Source: an uncultured Eubacteriales bacterium | GTDB taxonomy: Bacteria; Bacillota; Clostridia; Oscillospirales; Acutalibacteraceae | Reading direction: 5' to 3' | Assembly: GCA_949293815.1 (NCBI GenBank) | Contig: CASFEZ010000024.1 | Location: forward strand, 1 to 37,140 | DNA: 37,140 bases | Part shown: positions 1-8,119 of the stretch, one piece after another | Layout: every line of letters starts with the position of its first letter | Position numbering within the stretch: the first letter of the stretch is position 1 | The notes under the pieces: model-generated | The model's input: the letters and a program-made list of their open reading frames with translations, nothing else | What the model was told of the DNA's origin: nothing | Databases searched by the model: none | Made by a program: the position numbers and the translations under genes

Positions 1-14
1 TCGCTAAAATCAGG

Positions 15-97
15 GTAGAGCATATTTGTCATCTCCGTTCTGGTTTTTCATCAACTCCATTTTAACGGATTCCTACCAAATATGCTCTACTTTTTTT
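15..97. repeat. Long nested inverted repeat followed by a T-run
   Basis: A perfect 14-bp inverted repeat (15-28 with 77-90, arm GTAGAGCATATTTG) encloses a second 6-bp inverted repeat (34-39 with 64-69, TCCGTT/AACGGA). The right arm is followed by seven T residues at 91-97. Read on the plus strand it could be the terminator of a gene left of the window. The 48-nt spacer between the outer arms is long for a simple terminator, so a small structured RNA or a remnant of a palindromic element is also possible. No second copy occurs in the window. Confidence 0.6.
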
Positions 98-108
98 GCA
101 TTATTTTT

Positions 109-147
109 GCTCTATTTGGTTGGCTACCCCAACATTTAGTATAGAGC
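109..147. repeat. Second nested hairpin beside the gdhA terminator
   Basis: Outer arms GCTCTAT (109-115) and ATAGAGC (141-147) enclose inner arms GTTGG (119-123) and CCAAC (129-133). The left arm and the bases after it (GCTCTATTTGG) resemble the GAGCATATTTG arm of the preceding repeat, so the two may be related. No protein is encoded here. The function is unknown. Confidence 0.5.
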
Positions 148-149
148 CT

Positions 150-195
150 AAAAAAACTCTCCTAAATGATATAATCTATCAAATAGGAGAGTTTT
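150..195 (-). terminator. gdhA transcription terminator
   Basis: A perfect 12-bp stem (153-164 with 184-195, arm AAAACTCTCCTA) lies 33 bp beyond the gdhA stop codon. On the minus strand the stem runs into a row of seven T residues, as expected of an intrinsic terminator for gdhA. Confidence 0.85.
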
Positions 196-228
196 GTTCT
201 TAAAAATATTATCTATCTAATGCGCTGA

Positions 229-1575
229 TTATACCAAACCCTGTTCCAGCATCGCGTTGGCCACTTTGGTGAAGCCTGCAATGTTGGCACCGGCAATCAG
301 GTCATAGCCGAGTCCGTATTCTTCGGAAGCGGCGGCAGAGGAATCGTGAATGTTAATCATGATTTCCTTTAATTTATGATCGACTTTTTCCTCTGTCCAC
401 ATATTTCTGGTGGAGTTCTGACTCATTTCCAGCGCCGAAACGGCAACGCCGCCGGCGTTGACCGCTTTGGAAGGCGCAACGATCAGCTGATTTTTCAAAT
501 AATCCAACGCTTCGTTGGTGGTGGACATATTGGAGCACTCCAGATAGTATTTGGTGCCGTTTTTCACAATGGTTTCCGCGTCCGCCAAATCCACTTCGTT
601 CTGCGTGGCGCAGGGCATCACAATTTCAGCCGGTACGCCCCAGGGCTTTTCGCCCTCGTGGTACTCCGCGCCGAATTTGTCGGCGTACTCTTTCAGTACA
701 TTGCCGCGCCCTTTTGCGCGCATAACCAACAGGTAATCAATTTTTTCATCGGTAATCACGCCGTCTTTATCATACACATAGCCTTTGGAACCGGAAATGG
801 TAATCGGTTTTGCGCCCAGCTCCACCAGCTTTTTAATCGCGCCCCAGGTCACATTGCCGTAACCGGAAAGCACAATGGTCTTGCCATTGACTTCTTCGCC
901 GAAATGCTGCAGCATTCTTTCCAGATAGTAAACCGCGCCGTAGCCGGTTGCTTCCGGACGAATCAGAGAACCGCCGTATCCAAGACCCTTGCCGGTCAAA
1001 ACACCCTGCAGGCTTGCGCCGGTAATGCGCTTATATTGACCGTACAGATACCCGACTTCCCGGGCGCCAACGCCGATATCACCGGCGGGCACATCGGTGT
1101 CCGGACCGATATGGCGGTACAGCTCGGTCATAAAGCTCTGGCAGAACCGCATGATTTCCGCGTCGCTCTTCCCCTTGGGGTCAAAATCAGAGCCGCCCTT
1201 GCCGCCGCCTATCGGCAGACCGGTCAGGCTGTTTTTGAAAATCTGCTCAAAGCCCAAAAATTTCACCGTGCCCAAATAGACGGACGGGTGGAAGCGAAGC
1301 CCGCCCTTATACGGTCCGATAACGCTGCTGAATTGAATGCGGAAGCCGCGGTTGACGCGGAAATTTCCCTCGTCGTCAATCCACGGAACGCGGAAAATAA
1401 TCTGGCGTTCCGGTTCGGTAATGCGCTCGGCAATATTCGCCTTCTCGTATTCCGGATGCGCGTCAAAAACCGGAGACAGAGAGGTGAGGACTTCTTCAAC
1501 GGTCTGAATAAATTCCGGCTCGGCAGAATTTTTTTCTTTGACCTTTGCGATCACTTTCGCAAGATACTCGTTCAT
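229..1575 (-). CDS. gdhA: NADP-type glutamate dehydrogenase
   Basis: This 448-residue protein is full length for the hexameric bacterial glutamate dehydrogenases. It interconverts glutamate and 2-oxoglutarate plus ammonia in the cytoplasm and is mainly used for ammonium assimilation when NADPH-dependent. The substrate-binding core is visible as PIGGGKGG, with catalytic Lys126, followed by the conserved PAGDIGVGAREVGYL stretch and a Rossmann segment SGYGNVTWG. The start codon at 1575 is preceded by GGAAGGT about ten bases upstream. The gene stands alone, with its own promoter at 1659-1687 and a strong terminator at 150-195. It diverges from the pyruvate:ferredoxin oxidoreductase gene. NADP rather than NAD specificity is inferred from the family and length, not from a cofactor motif I can prove. 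Confidence 0.96.
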   Translation of the reverse strand: MNEYLAKVIAKVKEKNSAEPEFIQTVEEVLTSLSPVFDAHPEYEKANIAERITEPERQIIFRVPWIDDEGNFRVNRGFRIQFSSVIGPYKGGLRFHPSVYLGTVKFLGFEQIFKNSLTGLPIGGGKGGSDFDPKGKSDAEIMRFCQSFMTELYRHIGPDTDVPAGDIGVGAREVGYLYGQYKRITGASLQGVLTGKGLGYGGSLIRPEATGYGAVYYLERMLQHFGEEVNGKTIVLSGYGNVTWGAIKKLVELGAKPITISGSKGYVYDKDGVITDEKIDYLLVMRAKGRGNVLKEYADKFGAEYHEGEKPWGVPAEIVMPCATQNEVDLADAETIVKNGTKYYLECSNMSTTNEALDYLKNQLIVAPSKAVNAGGVAVSALEMSQNSTRNMWTEEKVDHKLKEIMINIHDSSAAASEEYGLGYDLIAGANIAGFTKVANAMLEQGLV

Positions 1576-1658
1576 TCTTATCTGACCTTCCGTTATTGAG
1601 ATCTTTGCTTGGGATATTCAGTCAGCCGATGCCGGTGAATATTCAGCAAATTAAAGCA

Positions 1659-1687
1659 ATTATACCATAAAATGTATAAACTTGCAA
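1659..1687 (-). promoter_or_regulatory. gdhA sigma-A promoter
   Basis: On the minus strand there is TTGCAA (1682-1687), a 17-bp spacer and a perfect TATAAT (1659-1664), about 85 bp upstream of the gdhA start codon. Confidence 0.8.
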
Positions 1688-1813
1688 GCCCGGAATCTTA
1701 TGTTTTCTGATGATACCGCGAAAAAAACATCAACTTGGCGATTGATATAGAAAAATGGACAATTTTCGCTTCTGAATCGGGTGGAAATTTTCTGAATTAA
1801 TTAAAAATTGATG

Positions 1814-1842
1814 TTTACAATCGCTGACAAGAGTGCTAAAAT
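1814..1842 (+). promoter_or_regulatory. Promoter of the PFOR gene
   Basis: TTTACA (1814-1819), a 17-bp spacer and TAAAAT (1837-1842) form a good sigma-A promoter. It predicts an untranslated leader of about 144 nt (roughly 1850-1993). The leader has only short potential hairpins, such as TCTGTC/GGCAGA, and I recognise no riboswitch in it. The promoter position also argues against translation starting at the upstream in-frame codon at 1808. The rest of the gap back to gdhA (1690-1813) is A+T-rich, with nothing else recognisable. Confidence 0.7.
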
Positions 1843-1993
1843 ACTATATGTTGCAATGGAAGCGGATTGCGGCGTTGCTTTTATGCCGTTTTTGTGCGGC
1901 ACGCCTTTGTTCGCGGATTTTGCTCTGTCTTTGCTTGCAAGGCAGAATCGGTCAGTCAAACAAATATTTCTCTCAAGGAGGATTTGTCAGCTT

Positions 1994-4900
1994 ATGGCAA
2001 GAAAAATGAAAACCATGAAAGGTAACGCTGCGGCGGCTTATGTGTCCTATGCGTTTACCGAAGTTGCAGCCATTTACCCGATTACCCCTTCCTCTGATAT
2101 GGCGGAAGAGACGGATCAGATGGCAGCAAAAGGCGTAAAGAATATTTTCGGTCAGACCGTAAAGGTTGCCGAAATGCAGTCCGAAGGCGGCGCCGCCGGT
2201 GCGGTGCACGGCTCTCTGGCTGCCGGTGCGCTTACCACGACTTATACCGCTTCTCAGGGTCTTCTTTTGATGATTCCCAATATGTACAAAATCGCGGGTG
2301 AGCTGCTTCCCAATGTTATCGATGTTTCCGCTCGCTGTGTGGCTTCTCATGCGCTGAATATTTTCGGCGACCATTCTGATATTTATGCTTGCCGCCAGAC
2401 CGGTTATGCCATGCTTTGCTCCGGCAATGTGCAGGAAGTGATGGATCTGGGCGCGGTAGCGCACCTGTCCACCATCAAGAGCCGCGTGCCCTTCATTCAT
2501 TTCTTTGACGGTTTCCGTACCTCCCATGAGATTCAGAAAATCGAAGTCTGGGATTATGAAGATTTGAAGAGCATGGTCGATTTTGACGCGGTCAATGATT
2601 TCCGCCGCCGTGCGCTGAACCCTGAGCATCCGGTGCTCCGCGGTTCTGCCCAGAACCCGGATATTTTCTTCCAGGCGCGCGAGGCCTGCAACCCCTACTA
2701 TGAAAACGTAGTAGATGTTACCGAGCATTATATGAACGAGGTCAACAAAAAGATTGGCACCGATTATAAATTGTTTAACTATTATGGTGCGGACGATGCC
2801 GAAAAGGTAATTGTGGCGATGGGTTCGGTTTGCGATACCATTAAGGAAACCGTAAATTATCTCAATGCCCATGGTCAGAAAACCGGTCTTGTAACCGTTC
2901 GTCTGTACAGACCGTTTTCCGCAAAACACCTCCTGGCGGCTATTCCCGCTTCCGTCAAGTGCATCTCCGTGCTTGACAGAACCAAAGAGCCCGGCTCTTT
3001 GGGTGAGCCGCTGTATCTGGATGTGGTTGCCGCGCTGCATGATTCGCAGTTTAAAGATGTTCCCGTTTACGGCGGCCGCTACGGCTTGGGCTCCAAGGAC
3101 ACCAATCCTGCCTGCATTGCTGCGGTATTCGCCAATATGGACGCCGCTGAGCCGAAGAAACGCTTCACCATCGGCATTGACGATGATGTAACCCATCTGT
3201 CTCTGCCCATTGTCGATTTCCCCGACACCACCCCCGAGGGCACCTATTCCTGCAAATTCTGGGGTCTGGGCTCCGACGGTACGGTCGGCGCCAACCAGAA
3301 CACCATTAAGATTATCGGCGATAATACCGATATGTATGCGCAGGGCTATTTCGCTTACGACTCCAAAAAGTCCGGCGGTCTGACCATCTCCCACCTGCGT
3401 TTCGGCAAAAATCCGATTACCTCTACCTATTATATCAACAGCGCCGACTTTGTTGCCTGCTCGAATCCGTCCTATGTAACCAAATATAATATGGATGAGG
3501 ATTTGAAAGACGGCGGTACCTTCCTGCTGAACTGCCAGTGGAGCCCCGATGAGCTTGATCGTGAGCTGCCCGGTCATATGAAGAGATATATCGCCAAGCA
3601 CAATATCAATCTGTATATCATCGATGCGATTACCATTGCCAAAGAGCTGGGTCTGCGCGGGAGAACCAATACCGTTCTGCAATCCGCCTTCTTCAACCTG
3701 ACCGGCATTATTCCGGCGGACAAGGCCATTGAACTGATGAAGGACGCCGCCACCCGTTCTTTCAGCAAAAAGGGTGAGGAAATCGTTAAGATGAACCACA
3801 GCGCCATCGAAAGAGGCGCCAACGGTGCGGTAAAAGTGGATGTTCCCGCTGTCTGGGCTGACGCGGATGATACTGTGGTTGAAAAGACCATCGTTTCCGA
3901 CCGTCCCGAAATGGTCGATTTTGTGAAGAATATTCTTGACCCCATCAACGAGCAGAAAGGTGATGCGCTGCCGGTTTCCGCTTTTGTAAAAGCTGCCGAC
4001 GGTACCTTCCCCCAGGGCTCCGCTGCCTTTGAAAAACGCGGCGTTGCCGTGGATGTGCCCACTTGGGATCCCACCAAGTGCGTACAGTGCCACCTGTGCT
4101 CCCTGGTTTGCCCCCATGCGGTTCTGCGTCCGGTTATCATGACCGCCGAGGAAGCCGCTGCTGCTCCCGAAGCGGCTAAGCTGGCTGACGCCAAACAGCT
4201 TCCCGACTATAAATACACCATGTCCGTTTCCGTGCTGGACTGCACCGGCTGCGGCTCCTGCGCCAATGTCTGCCCGACCAAGGCGCTGACCATGACCTCT
4301 CTGGTTTCTCAGGAAGACCAGCAGGCGGTATTCGATTACGGCACGACCATTCCCGCAAAAGAAGAAGCGAAAGAAAAATTCGCCAAGCAGCTTGTGAAAT
4401 CCAGCCAGCTGAACCAGCCTTTGCTTGAGTTCTCCGGCGCTTGCGGCGGCTGCGGTGAAACCCCCTATGCCAAACTGGTTACCCAGCTGTTCGGCGACAG
4501 AATGTATATTGCCAACGCCACCGGCTGCTCCTCCATCTGGGGCGGCAGCGCACCCAGCACGCCTTATACCGTCAACAAAGAGGGCAAAGGTCCCGCTTGG
4601 GCGAACTCCCTGTTTGAGGATAACGCTGAGTATGGCTTTGGTATGATGCTTGCCAATAACCAGATTCGCGCCAGACTGGCTGAAAAAGTAACGCTGATCA
4701 AAGACTGCGACGGCGCTTCCGATGCGCTGAAAGCCGCATGCGATGCCTGGCTTTCCACCATGGACGACAGCACCACCAACGCCAAACCTGCTGAAGAGCT
4801 TGCTGCCGCACTGAAAGCATATGACTTCAAATCCGATTGCTGCAAAGCGGCTGCTGCGGAAATTCTGGAGGATGCAGACTATCTCGCCAAGAAGTCCCAG

Positions 4901-5554
4901 TGGATTTTCGGCGGTGACGGTTGGGCTTACGATATTGGCTTCGGCGGTTTGGATCATGTAATTGCGCAGAATGAGGATGTCAATATCCTTGTGTTTGATA
5001 CCGAGGTATATTCCAACACCGGCGGTCAGGCTTCCAAGTCCACACCCACCGGCGCGGTTGCCAAGTTTGCCGCTAAGGGCAAGGTTGTCAAGAAGAAAGA
5101 TTTGGCGCAGATTGCCATGAGCTATGGCTATGTTTATGTAGCCCAAGTAGCCCTTGGCGCCGACCCGAATCAGTGCATCAAAGCGCTGAAAGAAGCCGAA
5201 GCATATAAAGGACCTTCCATTGTTATCTGCTATGCGCCCTGCATCAACCACGGCATCAAAGGCGGTCTTGCGACCAACATTGCTGAGGAGAAAAAGGCGG
5301 TTGCTGCCGGTTACTGGCATAACTTCCGCTTCAATCCGGAGCTGGCAGCTGAGGGTAAGAACCCGCTGACGCTGGACAGCAAAGCTCCGTCTGCGAGCTA
5401 TCGTGATTTCATTCTCAATGAAACCCGGTACACTTCTTTGCAGAGAACCTTCCCCGACAGAGCGGAGACACTCTTTGCTCAGTCTGAGTCGGCAGCAAAG
5501 GACAAATATGCTCACCTGCTCAAGCTGGTTGCGCTGTACGGCTCGGAAGAATAA
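1994..5554 (+). CDS. nifJ: Pyruvate:ferredoxin (flavodoxin) oxidoreductase
   Basis: This is the single-chain homodimeric pyruvate:ferredoxin oxidoreductase, 1186 residues, the usual length. It converts pyruvate and CoA to acetyl-CoA and CO2 while reducing ferredoxin, the central step of clostridial fermentation. Visible parts, in order, are the N-terminal pyruvate-binding domain (YPITPSS, TYTASQGLLLM), two [4Fe-4S] cluster motifs (CVQCHLCSLVCP near residue 696 and CTGCGSCANVCP near residue 750), a further cysteine motif CGGCGE, and the thiamine-diphosphate site GDGWAYDIGFGG near residue 973 followed by YSNTGG. The frame is open back to 1808, but the ATG at 1994 is chosen. It has AAGGAGG at 1975-1981, begins the conserved KMKTMKGNAAAAYVSYAF sequence, and lies downstream of the promoter. 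The gene appears monocistronic. Confidence 0.97.
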   Translation: MARKMKTMKGNAAAAYVSYAFTEVAAIYPITPSSDMAEETDQMAAKGVKNIFGQTVKVAEMQSEGGAAGAVHGSLAAGALTTTYTASQGLLLMIPNMYKIAGELLPNVIDVSARCVASHALNIFGDHSDIYACRQTGYAMLCSGNVQEVMDLGAVAHLSTIKSRVPFIHFFDGFRTSHEIQKIEVWDYEDLKSMVDFDAVNDFRRRALNPEHPVLRGSAQNPDIFFQAREACNPYYENVVDVTEHYMNEVNKKIGTDYKLFNYYGADDAEKVIVAMGSVCDTIKETVNYLNAHGQKTGLVTVRLYRPFSAKHLLAAIPASVKCISVLDRTKEPGSLGEPLYLDVVAALHDSQFKDVPVYGGRYGLGSKDTNPACIAAVFANMDAAEPKKRFTIGIDDDVTHLSLPIVDFPDTTPEGTYSCKFWGLGSDGTVGANQNTIKIIGDNTDMYAQGYFAYDSKKSGGLTISHLRFGKNPITSTYYINSADFVACSNPSYVTKYNMDEDLKDGGTFLLNCQWSPDELDRELPGHMKRYIAKHNINLYIIDAITIAKELGLRGRTNTVLQSAFFNLTGIIPADKAIELMKDAATRSFSKKGEEIVKMNHSAIERGANGAVKVDVPAVWADADDTVVEKTIVSDRPEMVDFVKNILDPINEQKGDALPVSAFVKAADGTFPQGSAAFEKRGVAVDVPTWDPTKCVQCHLCSLVCPHAVLRPVIMTAEEAAAAPEAAKLADAKQLPDYKYTMSVSVLDCTGCGSCANVCPTKALTMTSLVSQEDQQAVFDYGTTIPAKEEAKEKFAKQLVKSSQLNQPLLEFSGACGGCGETPYAKLVTQLFGDRMYIANATGCSSIWGGSAPSTPYTVNKEGKGPAWANSLFEDNAEYGFGMMLANNQIRARLAEKVTLIKDCDGASDALKAACDAWLSTMDDSTTNAKPAEELAAALKAYDFKSDCCKAAAAEILEDADYLAKKSQWIFGGDGWAYDIGFGGLDHVIAQNEDVNILVFDTEVYSNTGGQASKSTPTGAVAKFAAKGKVVKKKDLAQIAMSYGYVYVAQVALGADPNQCIKALKEAEAYKGPSIVICYAPCINHGIKGGLATNIAEEKKAVAAGYWHNFRFNPELAAEGKNPLTLDSKAPSASYRDFILNETRYTSLQRTFPDRAETLFAQSESAAKDKYAHLLKLVALYGSEE

Positions 5555-5571
5555 GCTATATATAAAATCAG

Positions 5572-5609
5572 TAAAGGCATTCGTCAAACTGGCGAATGCC
5601 TTTATTTTT
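5572..5609 (+). terminator. PFOR gene terminator
   Basis: A perfect 12-bp stem (5572-5583 with 5593-5604, arm TAAAGGCATTCG) with a 9-nt loop and a T-rich tail lies 17 bp after the stop codon. Confidence 0.92.
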
Positions 5610-5617
5610 CAGGCTCT

Positions 5618-6244
5618 TTGTCAATAGTTGGGGTAAGCCCGAAAAAAATGAAGTCAGCCGACAGGCGGCCGCCAACAAGCGGCAGCTTGTCGGCATTACG
5701 GTTTTTGGAAGATGCTGCCTGGCTTGACGCCACCACCCTGGAAGTACCCTATGGCACCTACACCATCACGGTGTCTTTGCCGGAAGCGTATGTACTCCTC
5801 GACGAGTACACTTCCTCGGTTACCCTGACGGTAGACAGCGAAACCACCGATTATTCCACCCGTTTTGTTTACCACAAAGAATCTGCGGATGGCATGGTCG
5901 AGGTTACGCCCGCTACCTGTGAATCCGAAGGGCTGAAGGCGCTGTACTGCGAGATTTACGGCGTGGTTCACGAATCCGAAGTACTGCCTGCCACCGGTCA
6001 TGATTATGTCGCTGTTGTGACTGAGCCGACCTGCACGGCGGACGGCTACACCACCTATACGTGCCAGAATTGCGGCGATGTGTATACCGATTCCGAAGTT
6101 GACGCGCTTGGACACAATTATGTTGCGGTTGTTACGCCGCCGACCGATACGACCGCCGGTTTTACCACTTCTTGTCATCTGTGTTTTTCAGACGGCAGGT
6201 CATCAGCAAAAGGCAGTCTTCGGGCTGCCTTTTGTGCTGTTTGA
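5618..6244 (+). pseudogene. Truncated fragment of a repeat-bearing surface protein
   Basis: The frame is open from 5618 to 6244 but has no convincing start, ribosome site or signal peptide, so I treat it as a gene remnant. From about 5690 it encodes a prealbumin-like (SpaA/Cna-B type) beta domain, VPYGTYTITVSLPEAY. This is followed by one and a half copies of a cysteine-containing repeat with GHDYVAVVTEPTCTADGY and TYTCQNCGDVY, then GHNYVAVVT. Such repeats are common in large cell-surface proteins of gut Clostridia. The homology stops near 6167, and the frame then reads into a terminator hairpin. N-terminal and C-terminal parts of the parent gene are therefore missing. It could instead be an internal-recombination scar. 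There is little chance that it is expressed as a functional protein. Confidence 0.65.
6208..6233 (+). terminator. UUCG-capped terminator
   Basis: The 9-bp stem AAAAGGCAG/CTGCCTTTT (6208-6216 with 6225-6233) is extended inward to a C(UUCG)G tetraloop. It follows the surface-protein remnant and was probably the terminator of the intact gene. The T-run is short. Confidence 0.75.
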
Positions 6245-6319
6245 CGCACGGGCGGCAAGGTTGTTTGTCTGTGTTTTCTGTCATTTATGCCCCGTCATCG
6301 TCAACCGGCAAATATTTCC

Positions 6320-6348
6320 TTGAAAAACGGGAATAAATATGCTATAGT
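6320..6348 (+). promoter_or_regulatory. Promoter of the small membrane-anchored protein gene
   Basis: TTGAAA (6320-6325), a 17-bp spacer and TATAGT (6343-6348) lie about 25 bp before the ATG, giving a very short leader. Confidence 0.75.
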
Positions 6349-6372
6349 TAAATCTGTTAGGGGGAATGCCTG

Positions 6373-6828
6373 ATGAAAAGCATGGTACTCAAGCTGCTTT
6401 TTTCCGCTTTGTTTTGGTTTGTGATGTTCTGGTCATCCGGAAAATTAAAAGAACTGTTCAAAAAAGAAAAAATTGAAGCACTGAGCGCGGATTATATCGA
6501 ATACATCGAACGGGACGGCAGGCAGATTTTGAAGTTTACCATTAAGAATGATACTTCTTCCGAGGTATGCTACCATACCGAAGGATATCTGAGCATAAAA
6601 AAACAGGATGGTTATGTGGATATCCCTATAAAAGAGCATCCCGCTTATTCCGGTGCGTCCTATTTTATTGCTCCGGGGGATATGCAGGACTACGAAATTG
6701 TCCTGAGTGATTATTACGATCCGCTGCCGCCCGGTGTGTACCGCTACAGCAAAACCGTTGGCTGTCTCGCAGTGGAAGTCGATTTTGAAATTCCCGACCC
6801 GGCGGTCAAACAGAAAAGGAAGAAATAA
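6373..6828 (+). CDS. Small membrane-anchored Ig-like protein, function unknown
   Basis: This 151-residue protein has an N-terminal hydrophobic segment (about residues 4-20, LKLLFSALFWFVMFW) flanked by lysines, acting as an uncleaved anchor or signal. One exported domain follows. The domain has strands such as LKFTIKNDTSSEVCYHTEGYLSI and ends LPPGVYRYSKTVG...AVEVDFEIPDP. That ending resembles the closing strands of small bacterial Ig-like domains found in many Firmicutes proteins (Big_14-like). The family assignment is from memory of the pattern and is tentative. The C-terminus is lysine-rich. The gene has its own promoter, the ribosome site TAGGGGGA and a terminator just downstream, so it is monocistronic. 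No partner is evident. Confidence 0.8.
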   Translation: MKSMVLKLLFSALFWFVMFWSSGKLKELFKKEKIEALSADYIEYIERDGRQILKFTIKNDTSSEVCYHTEGYLSIKKQDGYVDIPIKEHPAYSGASYFIAPGDMQDYEIVLSDYYDPLPPGVYRYSKTVGCLAVEVDFEIPDPAVKQKRKK

Positions 6829-6834
6829 CAGCAA

Positions 6835-6862
6835 AAAAAGACCTGTTTAAGCGGGTCTTTTT
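6835..6862 (+). terminator. Terminator of the small membrane-anchored protein gene
   Basis: An 11-bp stem with one G-T pair (6835-6845 with 6852-6862) has a 6-nt loop and runs into a T-tract. It separates this gene from the ruvC operon. Confidence 0.88.
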
Positions 6863-6928
6863 CTTGTTCTGCAAGGCAGCTACGACTGGTTATTTCATGA
6901 AAAAGCGGAAATTTCATACATTGTTTTC

Positions 6929-6957
6929 TTGCATTCGACTGTAAGACTTGCTATAAT
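6929..6957 (+). promoter_or_regulatory. Promoter of the ruvC-clp operon
   Basis: TTGCAT (6929-6934), a 17-bp spacer and a perfect TATAAT (6952-6957) sit about 22 bp before the predicted transcript start region of ruvC. No equally clear promoter was seen inside the following eleven genes. Confidence 0.82.
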
Positions 6958-6985
6958 AAACTGAATATGTATCTTGGAGTGTTCT

Positions 6986-7495
6986 ATGCGTATTTTGGGA
7001 ATTGACCCCGGGTATGCCATTGTTGGCTGGGGAGTCGTGGATTACGAAAAAAACCACTTTACGCCCGTTGACTACGGCGCGGTGCTGACCGCAGCCGGAA
7101 CGCCTTTTGAGCAGCGGCTGGAATGTATTTATGACGATGTTGCCGCCATTATCGACCGTTACCGCCCACAGGCGCTGTCCATTGAAAAACTCTTTTTTAA
7201 TACCAACGCCAAAACGGCAATCGATGTCAGTCAGGCGCGCGGCGTTATTTTGCTGGCAGCCGTTAAAGCCGAGGTGCCTGTTTTTGAATATACCCCTTTG
7301 CAGGTGAAGCAAAGTGTGGTGGGGTACGGCAGGGCGGAAAAGCAGCAGGTTCAGGAAATGACCCGTATTTTGCTGAACTTGCAAAAAGTGCCAAAACCCG
7401 ATGACACAGCCGATTCCCTTGCTTTGGCTATCTGCCATGCCCATTCCGGCACCTCGGCGCTCGGCGCCCTGCGCCGGACGGGACGAACTATCTGA
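6986..7495 (+). CDS. ruvC: Holliday junction resolvase RuvC
   Basis: RuvC is the dimeric endonuclease that cuts Holliday junctions symmetrically after RuvAB branch migration. The 169-residue product has the family's length. The four expected acidic active-site residues can be seen: Asp7 (ILGIDPG), Glu67 (SIEKLFF), Asp140 and Asp143 (PKPDDTADSLALAICH). The ATG at 6986 is preferred over the in-frame TTG at 6974, because GGAGT lies directly upstream of the ATG and the protein then begins exactly at the conserved MRILGIDPG. It is the first gene of a twelve-gene run and is followed 16 bp later by ruvA. Confidence 0.97.
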   Translation: MRILGIDPGYAIVGWGVVDYEKNHFTPVDYGAVLTAAGTPFEQRLECIYDDVAAIIDRYRPQALSIEKLFFNTNAKTAIDVSQARGVILLAAVKAEVPVFEYTPLQVKQSVVGYGRAEKQQVQEMTRILLNLQKVPKPDDTADSLALAICHAHSGTSALGALRRTGRTI

Positions 7496-7511
7496 TTCGG
7501 AGAGCGATTCT

Positions 7512-8117
7512 ATGTTTTACAGTATTACCGGAACCGTTGTTGCTGTTGAGGAGAGCGCCGCTGCCATTTCCTGCGCCGGTGTTGCTTTCCGCTGCCAAAC
7601 TTCCATGTCCACGCTGCGGCGCATTGGTTCTGTCGGCGCACAGGTCACCTTATATACCTATATGAGTGTGCGCGAGGATGCGCTGGAGCTGTTCGGCTTT
7701 GATACACAAGAAGAGCTGAACTGTTTTAAGATGCTCATTGCTGTCAACGGTGTTGGTCCGAAAGCTGCGATTGCCATTTTATCGGAAATGACACCCGACC
7801 GGCTGGCGCTTTGTATTGCTGCGGGCGATGCGAAACAGATTCGCAAAGCTCCGGGGATCGGACCAAAACTTGCCCAGCGTATTGTGCTGGAGCTCAAGGA
7901 TAAGGTTTCCCGCTCCATCGATACGCGGGAGTTGAATTTGTCGATGCCGGATGCCGGGATTATGTCCGCTTCCGGCGCTGCCGCTGAAGCGGTAAGTGCC
8001 CTGGAAGTGCTCGGCTATTCCCGCCAGGAGGCGTCTGCGGCGGTTGCAAAAGCAGACGAAACGCTTTCTGTGGAAGATAAAATTAAATTTGCGCTGAAGC
8101 TGCTTGCGAGAGGATAA
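7512..8117 (+). CDS. ruvA: Holliday junction branch migration protein RuvA
   Basis: RuvA is the tetrameric junction-binding subunit that loads RuvB hexamers onto Holliday junctions. The 201-residue protein shows the N-terminal OB-fold start ([10 protein letters not shown]) and two helix-hairpin-helix motifs ([13 protein letters not shown] and [19 protein letters not shown]). A C-terminal domain III around [15 protein letters not shown] contacts RuvB. The frame is open further upstream into ruvC, but the ATG at 7512 matches the family's start and has a purine-rich CGGAGAG site before it. RuvB starts 2 bp after its stop. Confidence 0.96.
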   Translation: MFYSITGTVVAVEESAAAISCAGVAFRCQTSMSTLRRIGSVGAQVTLYTYMSVREDALELFGFDTQEELNCFKMLIAVNGVGPKAAIAILSEMTPDRLALCIAAGDAKQIRKAPGIGPKLAQRIVLELKDKVSRSIDTRELNLSMPDAGIMSASGAAAEAVSALEVLGYSRQEASAAVAKADETLSVEDKIKFALKLLARG

Positions 8118-8119
8118 TT

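Noticed and set aside
1-228. Insertion sequence at the left edge
   Set aside because: Inverted repeats are present, but there is no transposase fragment and no target duplication in the visible sequence.
376-1599. A 407-codon open frame antisense to gdhA
   Set aside because: It covers the well-conserved gdhA coding sequence. Its translation resembles no protein family and no ribosome site precedes it.
1973-5587. A 1204-codon open frame antisense to the PFOR gene
   Set aside because: The PFOR protein on the other strand is fully recognisable along its length. The antisense translation shows no domain, ribosome site or promoter and is explained by codon bias removing antisense stops.
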